Shown here: positions 19,540 through 30,292 of the stretch, in pieces
How the letters are laid out: each line of letters begins with the position of its first letter
Position numbering within the stretch: position 1 is the first letter of the stretch
Source: Candidatus Latescibacterota bacterium
GTDB lineage: Bacteria; JAAXHH01
Direction of reading: 5' to 3'
DNA: 64,000 nucleotides
Assembly (NCBI GenBank): GCA_022823465.1
Contig: JAJEHX010000050.1
Coordinates: forward strand, 1 to 64,000
Made by a program: the position numbers and the translations under genes
The notes under the pieces: generated by a model
What the model was told of the DNA's origin: nothing
Seen by the model: the letters and a program-made list of their open reading frames with translations, nothing else
Databases searched by the model: none

Positions 19540-21862
19540 CTTGCAGTTTCTGCAGAATCTCTTCGGATTCCTCGGGGGTCACGTCTTCCATCTCGAGGGC
19601 GCGCTCCCAGTAGCGGATGGCGCTCCTGGTCATGCCGAGCCGGCTGTAAATGTCCCCGAGGTGGTCGTGTACCGTGGCGCTCGTATCTTCGAACTGGAGA
19701 GCTTTTTCCACGTAGAACCGCGCTTTCCGGTAGTCGCCCAGCCTGAAATACACCCATCCCAGGCTATCCAGGAATGCCCCGTTCTCCGGGCTCTGCTCGA
19801 GCGCTTTCTCGATCATCACCTTGGCTTCATCCAGTCGCAGGCCCCGGTCGGCCAGTATGTATCCCAGGTAGTTCAGTGTGTAGATGTCGTCGGGATCGAT
19901 GGCCAGGGCGGTCTCGAATGTGGCTACGGCTTTGTCGAACTGGCCCGACTGGTCGTAGTTCTGCGCGAGCAGGAAATGGAGGCGATGGTTGGCCTGGAAG
20001 CGCGCTACCGCCTGTTCCGCGATCTCGATGGCTTCCTCGTATTTTTCCTGCTCCGTGTGGGCGTAGCCGAGGTAGAACCACAGCTCCGGATTCTCCGGAT
20101 CGATTTCGAGACCGTCCCGAAGGATCCGGATACCGCCTTCGAAGTCTTCCTGGCGCAGGTGGACCAGGCCGAGGTTTACCCATCCCCTCCCATCCGCCGG
20201 ATTGAGGTCCGTCACCTTTCGAAAATGCGTCCCCGCCTGTTCGAATGCCTCGCGGGACAGGTAGCTGACGCCCAGGTAAAGGTGAAGCTCGGGAATCTCC
20301 GGCAGGATCGACAGGGCCTGGCTGAGCACGCGCTCCGCCTGTTCGTGCTTGTCCTGGCGCAGATAGGCCAGGCTCAGGCTGATCCATCCCCGGGGATCGT
20401 GGCGGTTTATCCCGATGCTTTTCTGTGCCTGGTCGATGGACTGGTTGTACATTTCGTTTTCCAGGTAGATATTCGCCAGGTTCAGGCGAAGGGTGACGTC
20501 GTCGGGCAGCGACTCCACACCTTCTTTCAAGGCGGCGATCCCGTCCTGCAACATGCCCTGTTCCATGAGGGCGTATCCCAGCGCTATCCGGCTTCGCGCA
20601 TGCCCGGAATCCACACGGATGGCCGACTTGTACGCGTCGACGGCAAGCGGATAAGCGCCGGACTCCTGGTAAATGAAACCGAGGTGCATGAAGAGATCGG
20701 GGTTTTCCCCCATGACCCCCAGGCCTTCTTTCAGCGTGTTCGCGGCCTGTTCAAGGTTCCCGGCACCCTGGTACGCCCGGCCGAGGTTGATCCAGTGTTT
20801 CGCTTCTTCCCCGTTCAATGAGACGGCCTTCGTCAATGGAGCGACGGCCTCCTCCGGCTTGTCCTGGCTGAGCAGCGCATCTCCGAGGGCTCCGTGGAGT
20901 TGCGGCGCGTCCGGATGAACATCCAGGCCTTCCCGGAGGGTCTCCAGCGCCTGATCGGCATGGCCGCCGGCCTGGTAGGCCTCGCCCAGTTCCGCCCATA
21001 TTGCCGGAGAAGTCCGGTTGGACTCGAGCAGCAGCCGGTACTCGGCAATCGCTTCGTCGGGCCTGCCCAGAAACCTCAGGATCCGCGCCAGCCGGCGTCT
21101 CACGGCCGCTTCGCGGTCGGGTCCCAGGGCGATGATCTCCCGGTACATGCCCACGGCCCTGTCCCATTGCCCCCTTAACTCGTAGATCTCCGTCAGGGCC
21201 ACCCGCGCCGGTATGGAATCCGGGTAGTCGTCGAGGACCTTCTGCAACGCGATGACCGCCTCGTCGTACATCTCCCTCTTCCGGTAGGCGTCGGCCAGTT
21301 TGAAATGGAATTCGGGGTTGCGGGGGGCCAGGCGGCTCAGCGTTTCCAGGGCGCGCAGGGCGGCCTCCCCGTCGTTCAGGCGTTCCGCCAGTTGCGACAG
21401 GGCGATGTGGGCTTCGATGTTTCCCGGTTCCAGCGCGACGACACGCTCGAAGGCGGCCCGGGCCGGCAGGTACCTGCCCAGGTCGCCGTTGTATCTTCCC
21501 AGCACGAGCCACGCGTCCGTCGCCGTCGAATCCAGTTCCACCGCCTTGCCGGCGTGCTCCCGCGCGTTGTCGCGTTGGTTCACGCGGTAGTAGTCCACGG
21601 CCAGGGCGGTGTGGATCTCGGCAGAGGTCGGATCGTACTCCAGGGCCTGCAGATAGGATTTGATCGCGTTGGCCGGGTCGTTCTGCGCGTCGTAGAGGCC
21701 GCCCTGGGCATAGTATTCCAAGGCCTTGGCGCGGTTCACCTGGCCGAGGGCCTGACGAGAGGGATGGATGCCGGCCGTCACCACGCAGGCCAGCAGGATG
21801 CCCCAGGCCGCGGTTCTCGCGGCCGACCGACTTTTCGCCGTCATGTTCGCACCTGTCATCAC
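19529..21862 (-). CDS. TPR-repeat protein
   Basis: Many ~34-aa TPR units such as AWLVLGRYNGDLGRYLPARAAFERVVALEP. Confidence 0.9.
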   Translation of the reverse strand: MMTGANMTAKSRSAARTAAWGILLACVVTAGIHPSRQALGQVNRAKALEYYAQGGLYDAQNDPANAIKSYLQALEYDPTSAEIHTALAVDYYRVNQRDNAREHAGKAVELDSTATDAWLVLGRYNGDLGRYLPARAAFERVVALEPGNIEAHIALSQLAERLNDGEAALRALETLSRLAPRNPEFHFKLADAYRKREMYDEAVIALQKVLDDYPDSIPARVALTEIYELRGQWDRAVGMYREIIALGPDREAAVRRRLARILRFLGRPDEAIAEYRLLLESNRTSPAIWAELGEAYQAGGHADQALETLREGLDVHPDAPQLHGALGDALLSQDKPEEAVAPLTKAVSLNGEEAKHWINLGRAYQGAGNLEQAANTLKEGLGVMGENPDLFMHLGFIYQESGAYPLAVDAYKSAIRVDSGHARSRIALGYALMEQGMLQDGIAALKEGVESLPDDVTLRLNLANIYLENEMYNQSIDQAQKSIGINRHDPRGWISLSLAYLRQDKHEQAERVLSQALSILPEIPELHLYLGVSYLSREAFEQAGTHFRKVTDLNPADGRGWVNLGLVHLRQEDFEGGIRILRDGLEIDPENPELWFYLGYAHTEQEKYEEAIEIAEQAVARFQANHRLHFLLAQNYDQSGQFDKAVATFETALAIDPDDIYTLNYLGYILADRGLRLDEAKVMIEKALEQSPENGAFLDSLGWVYFRLGDYRKARFYVEKALQFEDTSATVHDHLGDIYSRLGMTRSAIRYWERALEMEDVTPEESEEILQKLQDAR

Positions 21863-21866
21863 GTGT

Positions 21867-23189
21867 TTACCGGAATATCCGCGTAACGTCGTTGAATACG
21901 ACGAACACCATGAGCAGCAGCAACAGGGCCATGCCCGTCTGCTGCCAGATCAGCCGGTACCTGAGGGAAAGCGGACGCCGGATCAGCTTCTCGACGCCCA
22001 GGATGAGCAACTGGCCGCCGTCCAGCGCGGGTATGGGCAGCAGATTGAGTATGGCGAGGTTAATGCTCAGAAAGGCCATGAAACTGAAGAGACTGCTTGC
22101 TCCCTGGCGTGCGCTGTCTCCAGCCATCTGGGCGATGGCGATGGGACCGCCCACGGAGTCGGTGGACACCTGGCCCATGACCAGTTTCTTGACAAAACCG
22201 AGTATGGTGTAGGTGACGGCCGCCAGTTGCGTTCCGGCCAGGCCGACGGAAGAGATCATCCCTATCGGACTGCGCTTCACGTGGTCCTGCTGTGTAATGC
22301 CGATCTGGCCGATGTCGATGACGTCCCCGGTCTCCGGATCCAGATCCTGGGCCGTATTGGGGATGACGCTCACCTGGTGAGGTTGACCGTTCCGGCTCCA
22401 GGACAACGTGGTGGCCATGCCCGGCCGTCCGCGAATCTGTTCGACCATCTCGTACCACTGCGTAACCGGGACGCCGTCAACCGAAGTAATGACGTCCCCG
22501 GACCTCAAACCCGCCTTCTCCGCGGGAGAATCCGGTATGACCGTGCTCACGGCCGACGCCCGGAAGTAGTCCAGGCCGGCCATCCGTTCCGCCGGCCCCA
22601 ATCCGTCATACCTCACTTCAACCGTGCGGTCCTGTCCGTCGCGTCGCACCTTCATCGCCAGGGACGCCGCCGTACCGGACGTGAGCCGGTCAAAGACGTC
22701 GTCCCACGTATCGACGGGCGCCTGGTCGATCTCGAGTATTTCATCGCCGACCTGCAATCCCGCCGCGGCGTAAGGGCTTCCGCTGTCCACCCGGCCGACG
22801 GTAGTCGTGTCGACGAGCATCACACCCATGGTCACGTAGAACAGCCAGAATATGATGAAGGCGAGGACGAAATTCGCCCCGGGACCCGCCGCGATGACGA
22901 AGGCGCGCGCGCCCACGGACTTAGACTGGAATTCCCAGGGTTCGCCGCCGCTTTCTTCCGACTGGGCGTCGGGTTGCTCTCCGGCCATTTTCACGTAGCC
23001 GCCCAGGGGGATCCACGAGATACAGTACTCGGTGTCTCCTACGGTCTTGCCGATCATCTTGGGCGGGAACCCCAGGGAGAACCGCTCCACCCGGATTCCC
23101 ATGCGCTTGGCCGCCAGGAAGTGGCCCAGTTCATGGAAGAAGACCAGCAGTCCGAGGACGAATATCGCCGATAGCACGGTGGTCAGCAT
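21867..23189 (-). CDS. rseP: RIP metalloprotease, site-2 protease with PDZ domains
   Basis: FFHELGHFLAAKRMGI, PDZ motifs, NLLPIPALDGGQLL. Confidence 0.93.
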   Translation of the reverse strand: MLTTVLSAIFVLGLLVFFHELGHFLAAKRMGIRVERFSLGFPPKMIGKTVGDTEYCISWIPLGGYVKMAGEQPDAQSEESGGEPWEFQSKSVGARAFVIAAGPGANFVLAFIIFWLFYVTMGVMLVDTTTVGRVDSGSPYAAAGLQVGDEILEIDQAPVDTWDDVFDRLTSGTAASLAMKVRRDGQDRTVEVRYDGLGPAERMAGLDYFRASAVSTVIPDSPAEKAGLRSGDVITSVDGVPVTQWYEMVEQIRGRPGMATTLSWSRNGQPHQVSVIPNTAQDLDPETGDVIDIGQIGITQQDHVKRSPIGMISSVGLAGTQLAAVTYTILGFVKKLVMGQVSTDSVGGPIAIAQMAGDSARQGASSLFSFMAFLSINLAILNLLPIPALDGGQLLILGVEKLIRRPLSLRYRLIWQQTGMALLLLLMVFVVFNDVTRIFR

Positions 23190-23294
23190 GCTTGGTATTC
23201 CGTTCCTTTCTTATCGTTTCTCACTCGTTTTTCATACCGTCGAAACGCACTCCGCGCGACGAATTGCATGACGGAAATATACAGGCGGACGCCT

Positions 23295-24464
23295 TCACCC
23301 GGCAATCAACTTTTTTGCGCAGTACGCCCGGGTCCACCGGTCTGCCGCCACAATGGATTCCAGCGTGACGGGCTCCGGACGTTCCAGGCGGTCCGGCGCA
23401 GCCGCGTGCCGGTCCATGGCATCGGCGATGATGCCCGGTATGTCGGTAAACCCGATCCGGTGCTGGAGGAAGGCCTCCACGGCCATTTCGTCGGCCGTAC
23501 TCAACACGGCGGGCGCGGTGGCTCCCCGGCGGCTGGCCTCGTAGGCAAGTCCCAGGCAGGGAAACGTGTCTACATCGGGCGGGTCCAGGGTCAGGGACCA
23601 GTTCCGCGTGATGTCGAACCGGGGCCAGGGGGTTTCCAGGCGTTCCGGGTACGAGAGGGCGTACTGGATCGGTATGCGCATGTCGGTGGGGCCCAACTGC
23701 GCCAGCAACGACCCGTCGGCCATCTCGACCATGGAATGGATAATGGACTGGGGATGGATCACCACGTCGATTTTCGACACGGGGAGGTCGAAGAGCCAGT
23801 GGGCTTCGATGACCTCGAATCCCTTGTTCATGAGCGTCGCGGAATCGATTGTAACCTTGCGTCCCATGTTCCACGTCGGATGGTTCAGCGCGTCTTTCGA
23901 AGACATCCGCGTCAGATCTTCCGGGTCGCTGTTGCGGAAGGGGCCGCCCGACGCCGTCAGGATCACGCGCTCGATCCGGTCCGGGTCCTGCCCGGCGAGG
24001 CACTGGTGCACCGCGCAATGTTCGCTGTCCACGGGGAGGATATCCACGCCGTTCCGCCGCGCCGATTCCATGACGATCTCCCCGGCCATGACCAGGATCT
24101 CCTTGTTGGCCAGTCCGATGGTTTTGCCCGCTTCGATCGCCTTGAGCGTCGGGACGAGGCCCGCGCTCCCCGGAAGGGCGCTGATCACCATGTCCACGTC
24201 GGGGTGGGTGACTGCTTCGATCAATCCTCCCACGCCGGTGTGGATCGACGGCGGGCCGGAACCGCGGGCGAGCCTGTCCGCACTGTCCCCGTCGTTGACG
24301 GCGACCATGCGCGGTCGGAACCGCGCGATCTGCGGCTCCAGCAGATCGACCCGGGTATTGGCCGTCAGGCTGTGGGCCGAATACCGGTCCGGAAAGGCCG
24401 CGATGACGTCCAGCGTTTGCGTGCCGACGGATCCTGTAGCACCCAGGATCGCGATGCGCTTCAT
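23295..24464 (-). CDS. dxr: 1-deoxy-D-xylulose-5-phosphate reductoisomerase
   Basis: MKRIAILGATGSVGTQTLDV, LPVDSEHCAVHQCL, LTASGGPFRN, WNMGRKVTIDSATLMNKG. Confidence 0.95.
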   Translation of the reverse strand: MKRIAILGATGSVGTQTLDVIAAFPDRYSAHSLTANTRVDLLEPQIARFRPRMVAVNDGDSADRLARGSGPPSIHTGVGGLIEAVTHPDVDMVISALPGSAGLVPTLKAIEAGKTIGLANKEILVMAGEIVMESARRNGVDILPVDSEHCAVHQCLAGQDPDRIERVILTASGGPFRNSDPEDLTRMSSKDALNHPTWNMGRKVTIDSATLMNKGFEVIEAHWLFDLPVSKIDVVIHPQSIIHSMVEMADGSLLAQLGPTDMRIPIQYALSYPERLETPWPRFDITRNWSLTLDPPDVDTFPCLGLAYEASRRGATAPAVLSTADEMAVEAFLQHRIGFTDIPGIIADAMDRHAAAPDRLERPEPVTLESIVAADRWTRAYCAKKLIAG

Positions 24465-24490
24465 GGTATCAAGACGCTCCGTTTCGGTTC

Positions 24491-24578
24491 TCAACCTGCC
24501 GCGTAGATCAGTTCAACCGTCCGATTAGACCAGCTCAACCGGCCACGTAAGCCAGCTCAACCGGCCACGTAGACCAGA
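24491..24578. repeat. Four tandem 22-bp units; the last is the 3' end of cdsA
   Basis: TCAACCGGCCACGTAGACCAGC-type units at 24491, 24513, 24535, 24557. Confidence 0.9.
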
Positions 24579-25399
24579 TAGTAATATACGAAAGGCGCCG
24601 CGAAGAACACGCTGTCGAACCGGTCCAGGATGCCGCCGTGACCCGGGATGACGCGGGAGGAGTCTTTCAGACCCGCGTCCCGCTTTACCAGGGATTCCAC
24701 GAGATCGCCTATCTGGGCGGCCATGCTGCCCGCGGCGCCCAGGACGACGCAGTGAAGCGGGCTCAGAAAGGGAAACAGCGCGTAGCGGAGTCCGAACATG
24801 AACGCGACGGCGCCGATAAGACCGCCTATGGTGCCTTCGACGGTCTTGGCCGCGCTGACCCTTGGCAGCAGCTTGTGGCGCCCCAGCAGCCTGCCCGCGA
24901 AATAGGCGAAGGCGTCGTAGGACCAGGGAATGGCGAATGCAAGCAGGACCGGCGCCATGATCCGCTCTCCCTCTGAAAAAACGGCCGGATCGCCGGCCGG
25001 CCACTTGCCCAGCAGAATCAGGTGGCTGCCGAGGAGTCCGATATAGATCACGCCGAATACGGTGGCGGCCACGTTCTGAAAGGGCGAACCTGCGCCTGTT
25101 CTGAATACCTCCGCCGAGGCGGACAGGAGCAACAGGGCCGTGAGGATCAGCGGCGCGTGGCTGCCCGCTTCAAGCCAGGCGTCGAGACACAGCAGTAGTG
25201 CCGCGGGGACGCCGATGTACCAGTTTGGATCGATGTCTTTGGCCGCTGCGATCCCGTGGTATTCACGCAGGCCGAAGAGCACGACGAGGGTGACGAACAC
25301 GAAGAGGCCCGTACCTGCGGTCCAGCAGAGGTACGCGATGCACGGGAGGAACACCGCACCCACTATGACACGGACCCAAGTCTCCGGAAAGGCCGCCAT
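24557..25399 (-). CDS. cdsA: Phosphatidate cytidylyltransferase
   Basis: SYDAFAYFAGRLLGRHKLLPRVSAAKTVEGTIGG and KDSSRVIPGHGGILDRFDSVFFAAP signature. Confidence 0.95.
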   Translation of the reverse strand: MAAFPETWVRVIVGAVFLPCIAYLCWTAGTGLFVFVTLVVLFGLREYHGIAAAKDIDPNWYIGVPAALLLCLDAWLEAGSHAPLILTALLLLSASAEVFRTGAGSPFQNVAATVFGVIYIGLLGSHLILLGKWPAGDPAVFSEGERIMAPVLLAFAIPWSYDAFAYFAGRLLGRHKLLPRVSAAKTVEGTIGGLIGAVAFMFGLRYALFPFLSPLHCVVLGAAGSMAAQIGDLVESLVKRDAGLKDSSRVIPGHGGILDRFDSVFFAAPFVYYYLVYVAG

Positions 25400-25413
25400 G
25401 GAGATTCACTCCG

Positions 25414-26190
25414 TTACGCGCTGTGAGAAGAGAGTTGCTCGCCGGTTCTCCCGAAACGGCGCTCCCTGGACTGGTAGTCTCTGACGGCTCCGATGAAGTG
25501 GCTTCGCGAGAAATCGGGCCACAGCACCGGAGAAACCAGGATTTCCGTATAGGCCAGTTGATACAGCAGGAAGTTGCTGATCCGCATCTCGCCGCTGGTC
25601 CGGATCAGCAGATCGGGGTCGGGCAGGTGCTCCGTATACAGGTAGGACGCGAAAAGCGATTCGTCGATGGCTTCGGGATTCAGCCTGCCGGCCTGGACGT
25701 CCATGGCGATACACTGCGCGGCTTCGACGATCTCCTGTCTCCCGCCGTAGTTCAGGGCGAAATTCAACAGGAGGCGGTCGTTGCCTGCCGTCTGCTCCGT
25801 GATCTGCCGAATGACCTGCCGGTTGGATTCCGGCAGTTCGTCCCACCTGCCCAGGAAGGAGACCCGGATGCCGTGCTTACTGGCTTCATCGAAGGCGCCG
25901 CGCAGCGATTCGACAATCAACTGCATGATGGAGGCGACTTCGTGCCGGGGCCTGTTCCAGTTCTCGGTCGAAAACCCGAAGAAAGTGAGTATGCCGACGC
26001 CGAACTCTCCGGCGCACCGGATCATCTCGCGAACGGAGTCCACCCCCGCGGAATGCCCCTCGTCCCGCGCAAGCCCCCGCTTCTTCGCCCATCGCCCGTT
26101 GCCGTCCATGATGAACGCGATGTGGCGGGGCATGCGCTCCGGATCCAATCCTTCTGAGACCGCCTGTTCTTTCTCTGCGTCTCGACCCAC
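25414..26190 (-). CDS. uppS: Isoprenyl transferase (undecaprenyl diphosphate synthase family)
   Basis: PRHIAFIMDGNGRWAKKRGL...FGFSTENWNRP...DLLIRTSGEMRISNFLLYQLAYTE. Confidence 0.95.
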   Translation of the reverse strand: MGRDAEKEQAVSEGLDPERMPRHIAFIMDGNGRWAKKRGLARDEGHSAGVDSVREMIRCAGEFGVGILTFFGFSTENWNRPRHEVASIMQLIVESLRGAFDEASKHGIRVSFLGRWDELPESNRQVIRQITEQTAGNDRLLLNFALNYGGRQEIVEAAQCIAMDVQAGRLNPEAIDESLFASYLYTEHLPDPDLLIRTSGEMRISNFLLYQLAYTEILVSPVLWPDFSRSHFIGAVRDYQSRERRFGRTGEQLSSHSA

Positions 26191-26242
26191 GTCACCCCCG
26201 AATGTACACTGGCGGGTAAGGACCCGGCTGGCCGGCTTCCGT

Positions 26243-26821
26243 CTATATCTCCAGGATTTCCTGTTCTTTGACCGATATGGCGCTGTCGATGGAGGAGGTA
26301 TGTTCGTCGGTGAGATCCTGGATGGTCTTCTGGTGCCGTTTGCTTTCGTCTTCCGACAGCCGGTGGGCTTTTTCCTCGGCCTTGATGCGCTCGTTCATTT
26401 CCCTGCGTACGTTCCGGATACCGATCTTGCCCTCTTCACCCTGCTTCTTGATCAATTTCACGTATTCGAGCCGGCGCTCTTCGGTCAGCGCGGGAACCGG
26501 CAGATGGATGACGTTCCCATCGGAATTCGGCATGAGTCCCAGGTCGGAAGTCTGGATGGCCCGTACGATTTCGGCGACCATCTGCTTGTCCCAGGGCTGG
26601 ATCGAGATCGTGCGCGCGTCCGGCGTGTTTATGGTGGCGACCTGGTTGATGGGGGTCATAGTCCCGTAGGCTTCCACCTGGACGTTGTCCAGCAGGGCGG
26701 GATTGGCCCGGCCCGCCCGGACGCCGGCCAGCTCCATGCGAAGCACTTCGACCGACTGATCCATCTTTCGACTGGTTTCTTTGATGATCTCATTCGCTTC
26801 CACGATACACCTCGCTGGCAA
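26243..26821 (-). CDS. frr: Ribosome recycling factor
   Basis: MDQSVEVLRMELAGVRAGRANPALLDNVQVEAYG; true start may be GTG near 26803. Confidence 0.93.
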   Translation of the reverse strand: MPARCIVEANEIIKETSRKMDQSVEVLRMELAGVRAGRANPALLDNVQVEAYGTMTPINQVATINTPDARTISIQPWDKQMVAEIVRAIQTSDLGLMPNSDGNVIHLPVPALTEERRLEYVKLIKKQGEEGKIGIRNVRREMNERIKAEEKAHRLSEDESKRHQKTIQDLTDEHTSSIDSAISVKEQEILEI

Positions 26822-26862
26822 CGGAAAGCCGGTATCGTTCTTACCGGCAAGGGGTTTCGGCG

Positions 26863-27459
26863 CTATTCTCCACCCAGTTCGTACCGGACGAACCGTCTTA
26901 CCATGATGTTCTCGCCCAGCGTGGCCACCGCTTCCGTGATCAGGTCACGCACCGTCTTGTCGGTATCCCGGATGAAGGGCTGTTCCAGCAGGCAGTTTTC
27001 CTGGTTGAATTTTTCTATCCTGCCCTGGACGATCCGTTCGATGATGTGATCGGGCTTGCCCTCGTTCCGGGCCTGGTTCCAGTATATCTCCCGCTCCTTG
27101 TCCAGCACGGCCTCTTCGATCTGGTCCCGGTCCACGGCGATAGGCCGCGTGGCCGCCACCTGCATGGCGATATCGTGTGCCAAAGTTTGAAAGGACTCGT
27201 TCCGGGCGACGAAATCGGTCTCGCAATTCATCTCGACCATGGTGGCGATACGGCTGCCTGGATGGATGTAGGTATGAATGATGCCCTCTTTCGCTTCCCG
27301 GGCGCTTTTCTTGGACGCCGCCATGATGCCCTTTTCACGCAGGAGCGTAACCGCCTTTTCTATACTGCCTTCGGACTCTTCGAGGGCCCGCTTGCAGTCC
27401 ATCATTCCGGCGCCGGTCTGGTTCCTCAGGGTTTTTACGTCGCTTGCTGATATAGTCAT
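26863..27459 (-). CDS. tsf: Elongation factor Ts
   Basis: LRNQTGAGMMDCKRALEESEG, MVEMNCETDFVARN. Confidence 0.95.
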   Translation of the reverse strand: MTISASDVKTLRNQTGAGMMDCKRALEESEGSIEKAVTLLREKGIMAASKKSAREAKEGIIHTYIHPGSRIATMVEMNCETDFVARNESFQTLAHDIAMQVAATRPIAVDRDQIEEAVLDKEREIYWNQARNEGKPDHIIERIVQGRIEKFNQENCLLEQPFIRDTDKTVRDLITEAVATLGENIMVRRFVRYELGGE

Positions 27460-27529
27460 GAATTCATGAAGCTCTTAGCGAATATCAATCATCCGCTACG
27501 GCCGCCTTTCTTCGGCCACGAATCAGGCG

Positions 27530-28270
27530 TCAGGCCTGCTCTTCGACTTCCTCGACCGGTACTTCATCCGACGGAACGGGCCTGCCCGAGTTGCGCAGTC
27601 CTTCCTCCACGGCGCTCGCCACGACTTCCGTGATGAGGCTGATGGACCTGAGCGCGTCGTCGTTTCCGGGAATGGGATAATCGATCAGGTCGGGATCGCA
27701 GTTCGTATCCAGAATGCTGACGATGGGGATCTCCAGGGTATTCGCCTCTGCGACGGCGATGCGTTCCTTCCGGGCGTCCACCACGAAGATGACGCCGGGC
27801 AGGTCGCGCATGTCACGGATTCCGCCCAGGACCTTCTGCAGGCGCTCGCGCTCCTTTTCCAGGCTCGCGGCTTCCTTTTTCGTGAGCGCGTCCATGGTGC
27901 CGTGCTCTTTCATTTTCTCGAGCTCTTCCAGCCGCTTGACGCTGGTCTGTATCGTCTGGAAATTCGTCAACATGCCACCGAGCCAGCGCTCCGCGACGTA
28001 GAACCCGCCGCACCGCTGCGCCATTTCGATAATGATGGGCCGGGCCTGCTTCTTCGTTCCTACGAAGAGGACGGACTGCCCTTTCTCGACGGCGCTGCGC
28101 ACGGCGTTGTACGCGATTTCGATCTGGCTGAGCGTCTTCTTCAGATCTATGATGTATATATTGTTACGCTCAGCGAATATGAACTGTTTCATCTTCGGGT
28201 TCCAGCGCCGGGTCTGGTGACCGAAGTGAACGCCCGCGTCCAGCAAATCCTGAATGGTAGGAATCCCCAT
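27530..28270 (-). CDS. rpsB: 30S ribosomal protein S2
   Basis: [35 protein letters not shown]. Confidence 0.97.
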   Translation of the reverse strand: MGIPTIQDLLDAGVHFGHQTRRWNPKMKQFIFAERNNIYIIDLKKTLSQIEIAYNAVRSAVEKGQSVLFVGTKKQARPIIIEMAQRCGGFYVAERWLGGMLTNFQTIQTSVKRLEELEKMKEHGTMDALTKKEAASLEKERERLQKVLGGIRDMRDLPGVIFVVDARKERIAVAEANTLEIPIVSILDTNCDPDLIDYPIPGNDDALRSISLITEVVASAVEEGLRNSGRPVPSDEVPVEEVEEQA

Positions 28271-28323
28271 TGGCGGCTCTGATCTCCTTTGTATGGCAGG
28301 CGGATAGGCCTGCGTCCCGTGAA

Positions 28324-28728
28324 TTAACGCTTCGAGAACTGGAAGCGCTTCCGTGCGCCGGCCAGTCCGTACTTCTTGCGTTCCTTTATACGTGAATCCC
28401 GCGTCAGCATGCCCGCTTCGCGCAGCGGCGCGTGGAGGCTTTCGTCCATGTCCTTCAGCGCTCTCGCGATGCCGAGCCGCAACGCCCCGGCCTGGCCGGT
28501 CTTGCCGCCGCCGAAGGTCCGGGCAAACACGATCACCTGGTCGTTCATCTCGGTGAGCACCAGGGGTTCCTCAATCGCGGCGACGAGGCCGGGCCGATCG
28601 AAGTAGTCGAGCAGCGGCTTGTCGTTGACCTGGTGGCTCGCGCCTTCCTTCTTCGCACGCAGCCAGACCTTGGCGATCGCGCGCTTCCTCCTGCCCACCG
28701 CGTGGTGTCCATGGGTATCCGAATTCAT
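28324..28728 (-). CDS. rpsI: 30S ribosomal protein S9
   Basis: [14 protein letters not shown]...[27 protein letters not shown]. Confidence 0.97.
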   Translation of the reverse strand: MNSDTHGHHAVGRRKRAIAKVWLRAKKEGASHQVNDKPLLDYFDRPGLVAAIEEPLVLTEMNDQVIVFARTFGGGKTGQAGALRLGIARALKDMDESLHAPLREAGMLTRDSRIKERKKYGLAGARKRFQFSKR

Positions 28729-28743
28729 GCTTCGTTACGCTCC

Positions 28744-29172
28744 TTATATGTCCAGCGCGACCGGCTTCTGGGCGCTGTGGGGGTGTTCCGCGCCGGCGTA
28801 CACGCGGAGTTTACGAAAAATCTGGCGGCCAAGGGCGTTGTGCGGCAACATGCCCTTGATGGCCATACGCAGCGCACGGTCGGGATGGCGGGCGGCCATG
28901 CGTTCGTAGCTGATCGTCTTCAGACCGCCGGGATAGCCGCTGTGGCGATAGTAGAGCTTGTTCTGCGGCTTCTTGCCGGTCAGCACCACCTTTTCCGCGT
29001 TGATGACGATGACGTGGTCGCCGGTGTCCAGGTGCGGCGAGTAGATCGGCTTGTGCTTGCCGCGCAGGATCTTGGCCACTTCGCTGGCCAGCCTGCCCAG
29101 CACCTTGCCGTCGGCGTCCACGACGTGCCAGTCACGCGTCAGGTCTTCCTTTTTAACCGTCGGTGTCTTCAT
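28744..29172 (-). CDS. rplM: 50S ribosomal protein L13
   Basis: [50 protein letters not shown]. Confidence 0.97.
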   Translation of the reverse strand: MKTPTVKKEDLTRDWHVVDADGKVLGRLASEVAKILRGKHKPIYSPHLDTGDHVIVINAEKVVLTGKKPQNKLYYRHSGYPGGLKTISYERMAARHPDRALRMAIKGMLPHNALGRQIFRKLRVYAGAEHPHSAQKPVALDI

Positions 29173-29189
29173 GAATGGTACACGCTCCT

Positions 29190-30260
29190 TTACCCGGTAA
29201 CGTAAGGTTCCCATACCTTGTGTGACAACGCGTCGAGACTTTCGGCGTACGGCTGCCTGGCCACGCCGCGTTCGGTGATGATCGCAGAAACGTAACGGGC
29301 CGGGGTTACGTCGAATGCGGGATTGTACACCTCCACCTCCTCGGGTGCGGTGCGTCCGCCCGGCCCCTGGGTGATTTCGGTGGCTTCGCGTTCTTCGATC
29401 GGGATTTCGTGGCCCGATGCTATGGAAAGATCTATGGAAGAGAAGGGCGCCGCCACGTACAGGGGCACCTCGTGGGCGTCGGCCAGCACGGCCACGCCGT
29501 AGGTGCCGATCTTGTTGGCGACGTCGCCGTTGGCGGCCACGCGGTCCGCGCCCACGATCACGCAGTCGATCCGGCCTTCCTTCATGACCTGGGCGGCCGT
29601 GTTGTCGCAGATGAGCGTTACGCCGATGCCCGCGCGGGCAAGTTCCCAGGCCGTCAGCCTGGCGCCCTGGAGAACCGGTCTCGTTTCGTCCGCGAACACG
29701 TGAATTCGTTTTCCTTCGTCATGGGCCTGGTACACCACGGCCAGGGCCGTACCGGTGCCGGACGTGGCAAGCGCGCCGGCGTTGCAGTGCGTGAGCACCG
29801 TCTGGCCGGGACGCAGCAGCGCAGCGCCGTGTTCTCCGATCAGCCTGCAGGTGGTTTCGTCTTCCGCCTGGATCGACTGCGCTTCCCTCAGCAGGGCGCG
29901 TTTGATATCCTCCGCGGGCACCCCGCGATGTTCCCGGACAGTCCGTCTCATCCGATCCAGGGCCCAGAACAGGTTTACCGCCGTGGGCCTTGTCGCCGCG
30001 AGGACATCCGCGGCCTCGTCGACTTCCCGGCAGATGGACGCGTAATCGTCAGCGCGGCTGTGCTGGACCCCGACGACGACGCCAAATGCCGCCGCGACTC
30101 CGATGGCCGGTGCGCCGCGTACTTTCAGTCGCCGGATGGCTTCCGCTACGGACTGAAAATCCCGGCAGGTCTCATAGATGATTTCGCCGGGCAGGCGCGT
30201 CTGGTCCAGCAGCACCAGGGCGCCTTCGTCGTGGTCCCACCGGATGGTCGTGAAATTCAT
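29190..30260 (-). CDS. mtnA: S-methyl-5-thioribose-1-phosphate isomerase
   Basis: [59 protein letters not shown]. Confidence 0.93.
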   Translation of the reverse strand: MNFTTIRWDHDEGALVLLDQTRLPGEIIYETCRDFQSVAEAIRRLKVRGAPAIGVAAAFGVVVGVQHSRADDYASICREVDEAADVLAATRPTAVNLFWALDRMRRTVREHRGVPAEDIKRALLREAQSIQAEDETTCRLIGEHGAALLRPGQTVLTHCNAGALATSGTGTALAVVYQAHDEGKRIHVFADETRPVLQGARLTAWELARAGIGVTLICDNTAAQVMKEGRIDCVIVGADRVAANGDVANKIGTYGVAVLADAHEVPLYVAAPFSSIDLSIASGHEIPIEEREATEITQGPGGRTAPEEVEVYNPAFDVTPARYVSAIITERGVARQPYAESLDALSHKVWEPYVTG

Positions 30261-30292
30261 GGCAGTTCCTTCTCCATGGGCACAGGCGCAGT

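Noticed and set aside
24491-24578. Possible CRISPR array (regular 22-bp repeats)
   Set aside because: Units are contiguous with no spacers and no cas genes; the repeat is the cdsA 3' end.
26829-26849. GCCGGTA-tcgttct-TACCGGC hairpin between tsf and frr
   Set aside because: Perfect 7-bp stem but no T-tract; function cannot be supported.
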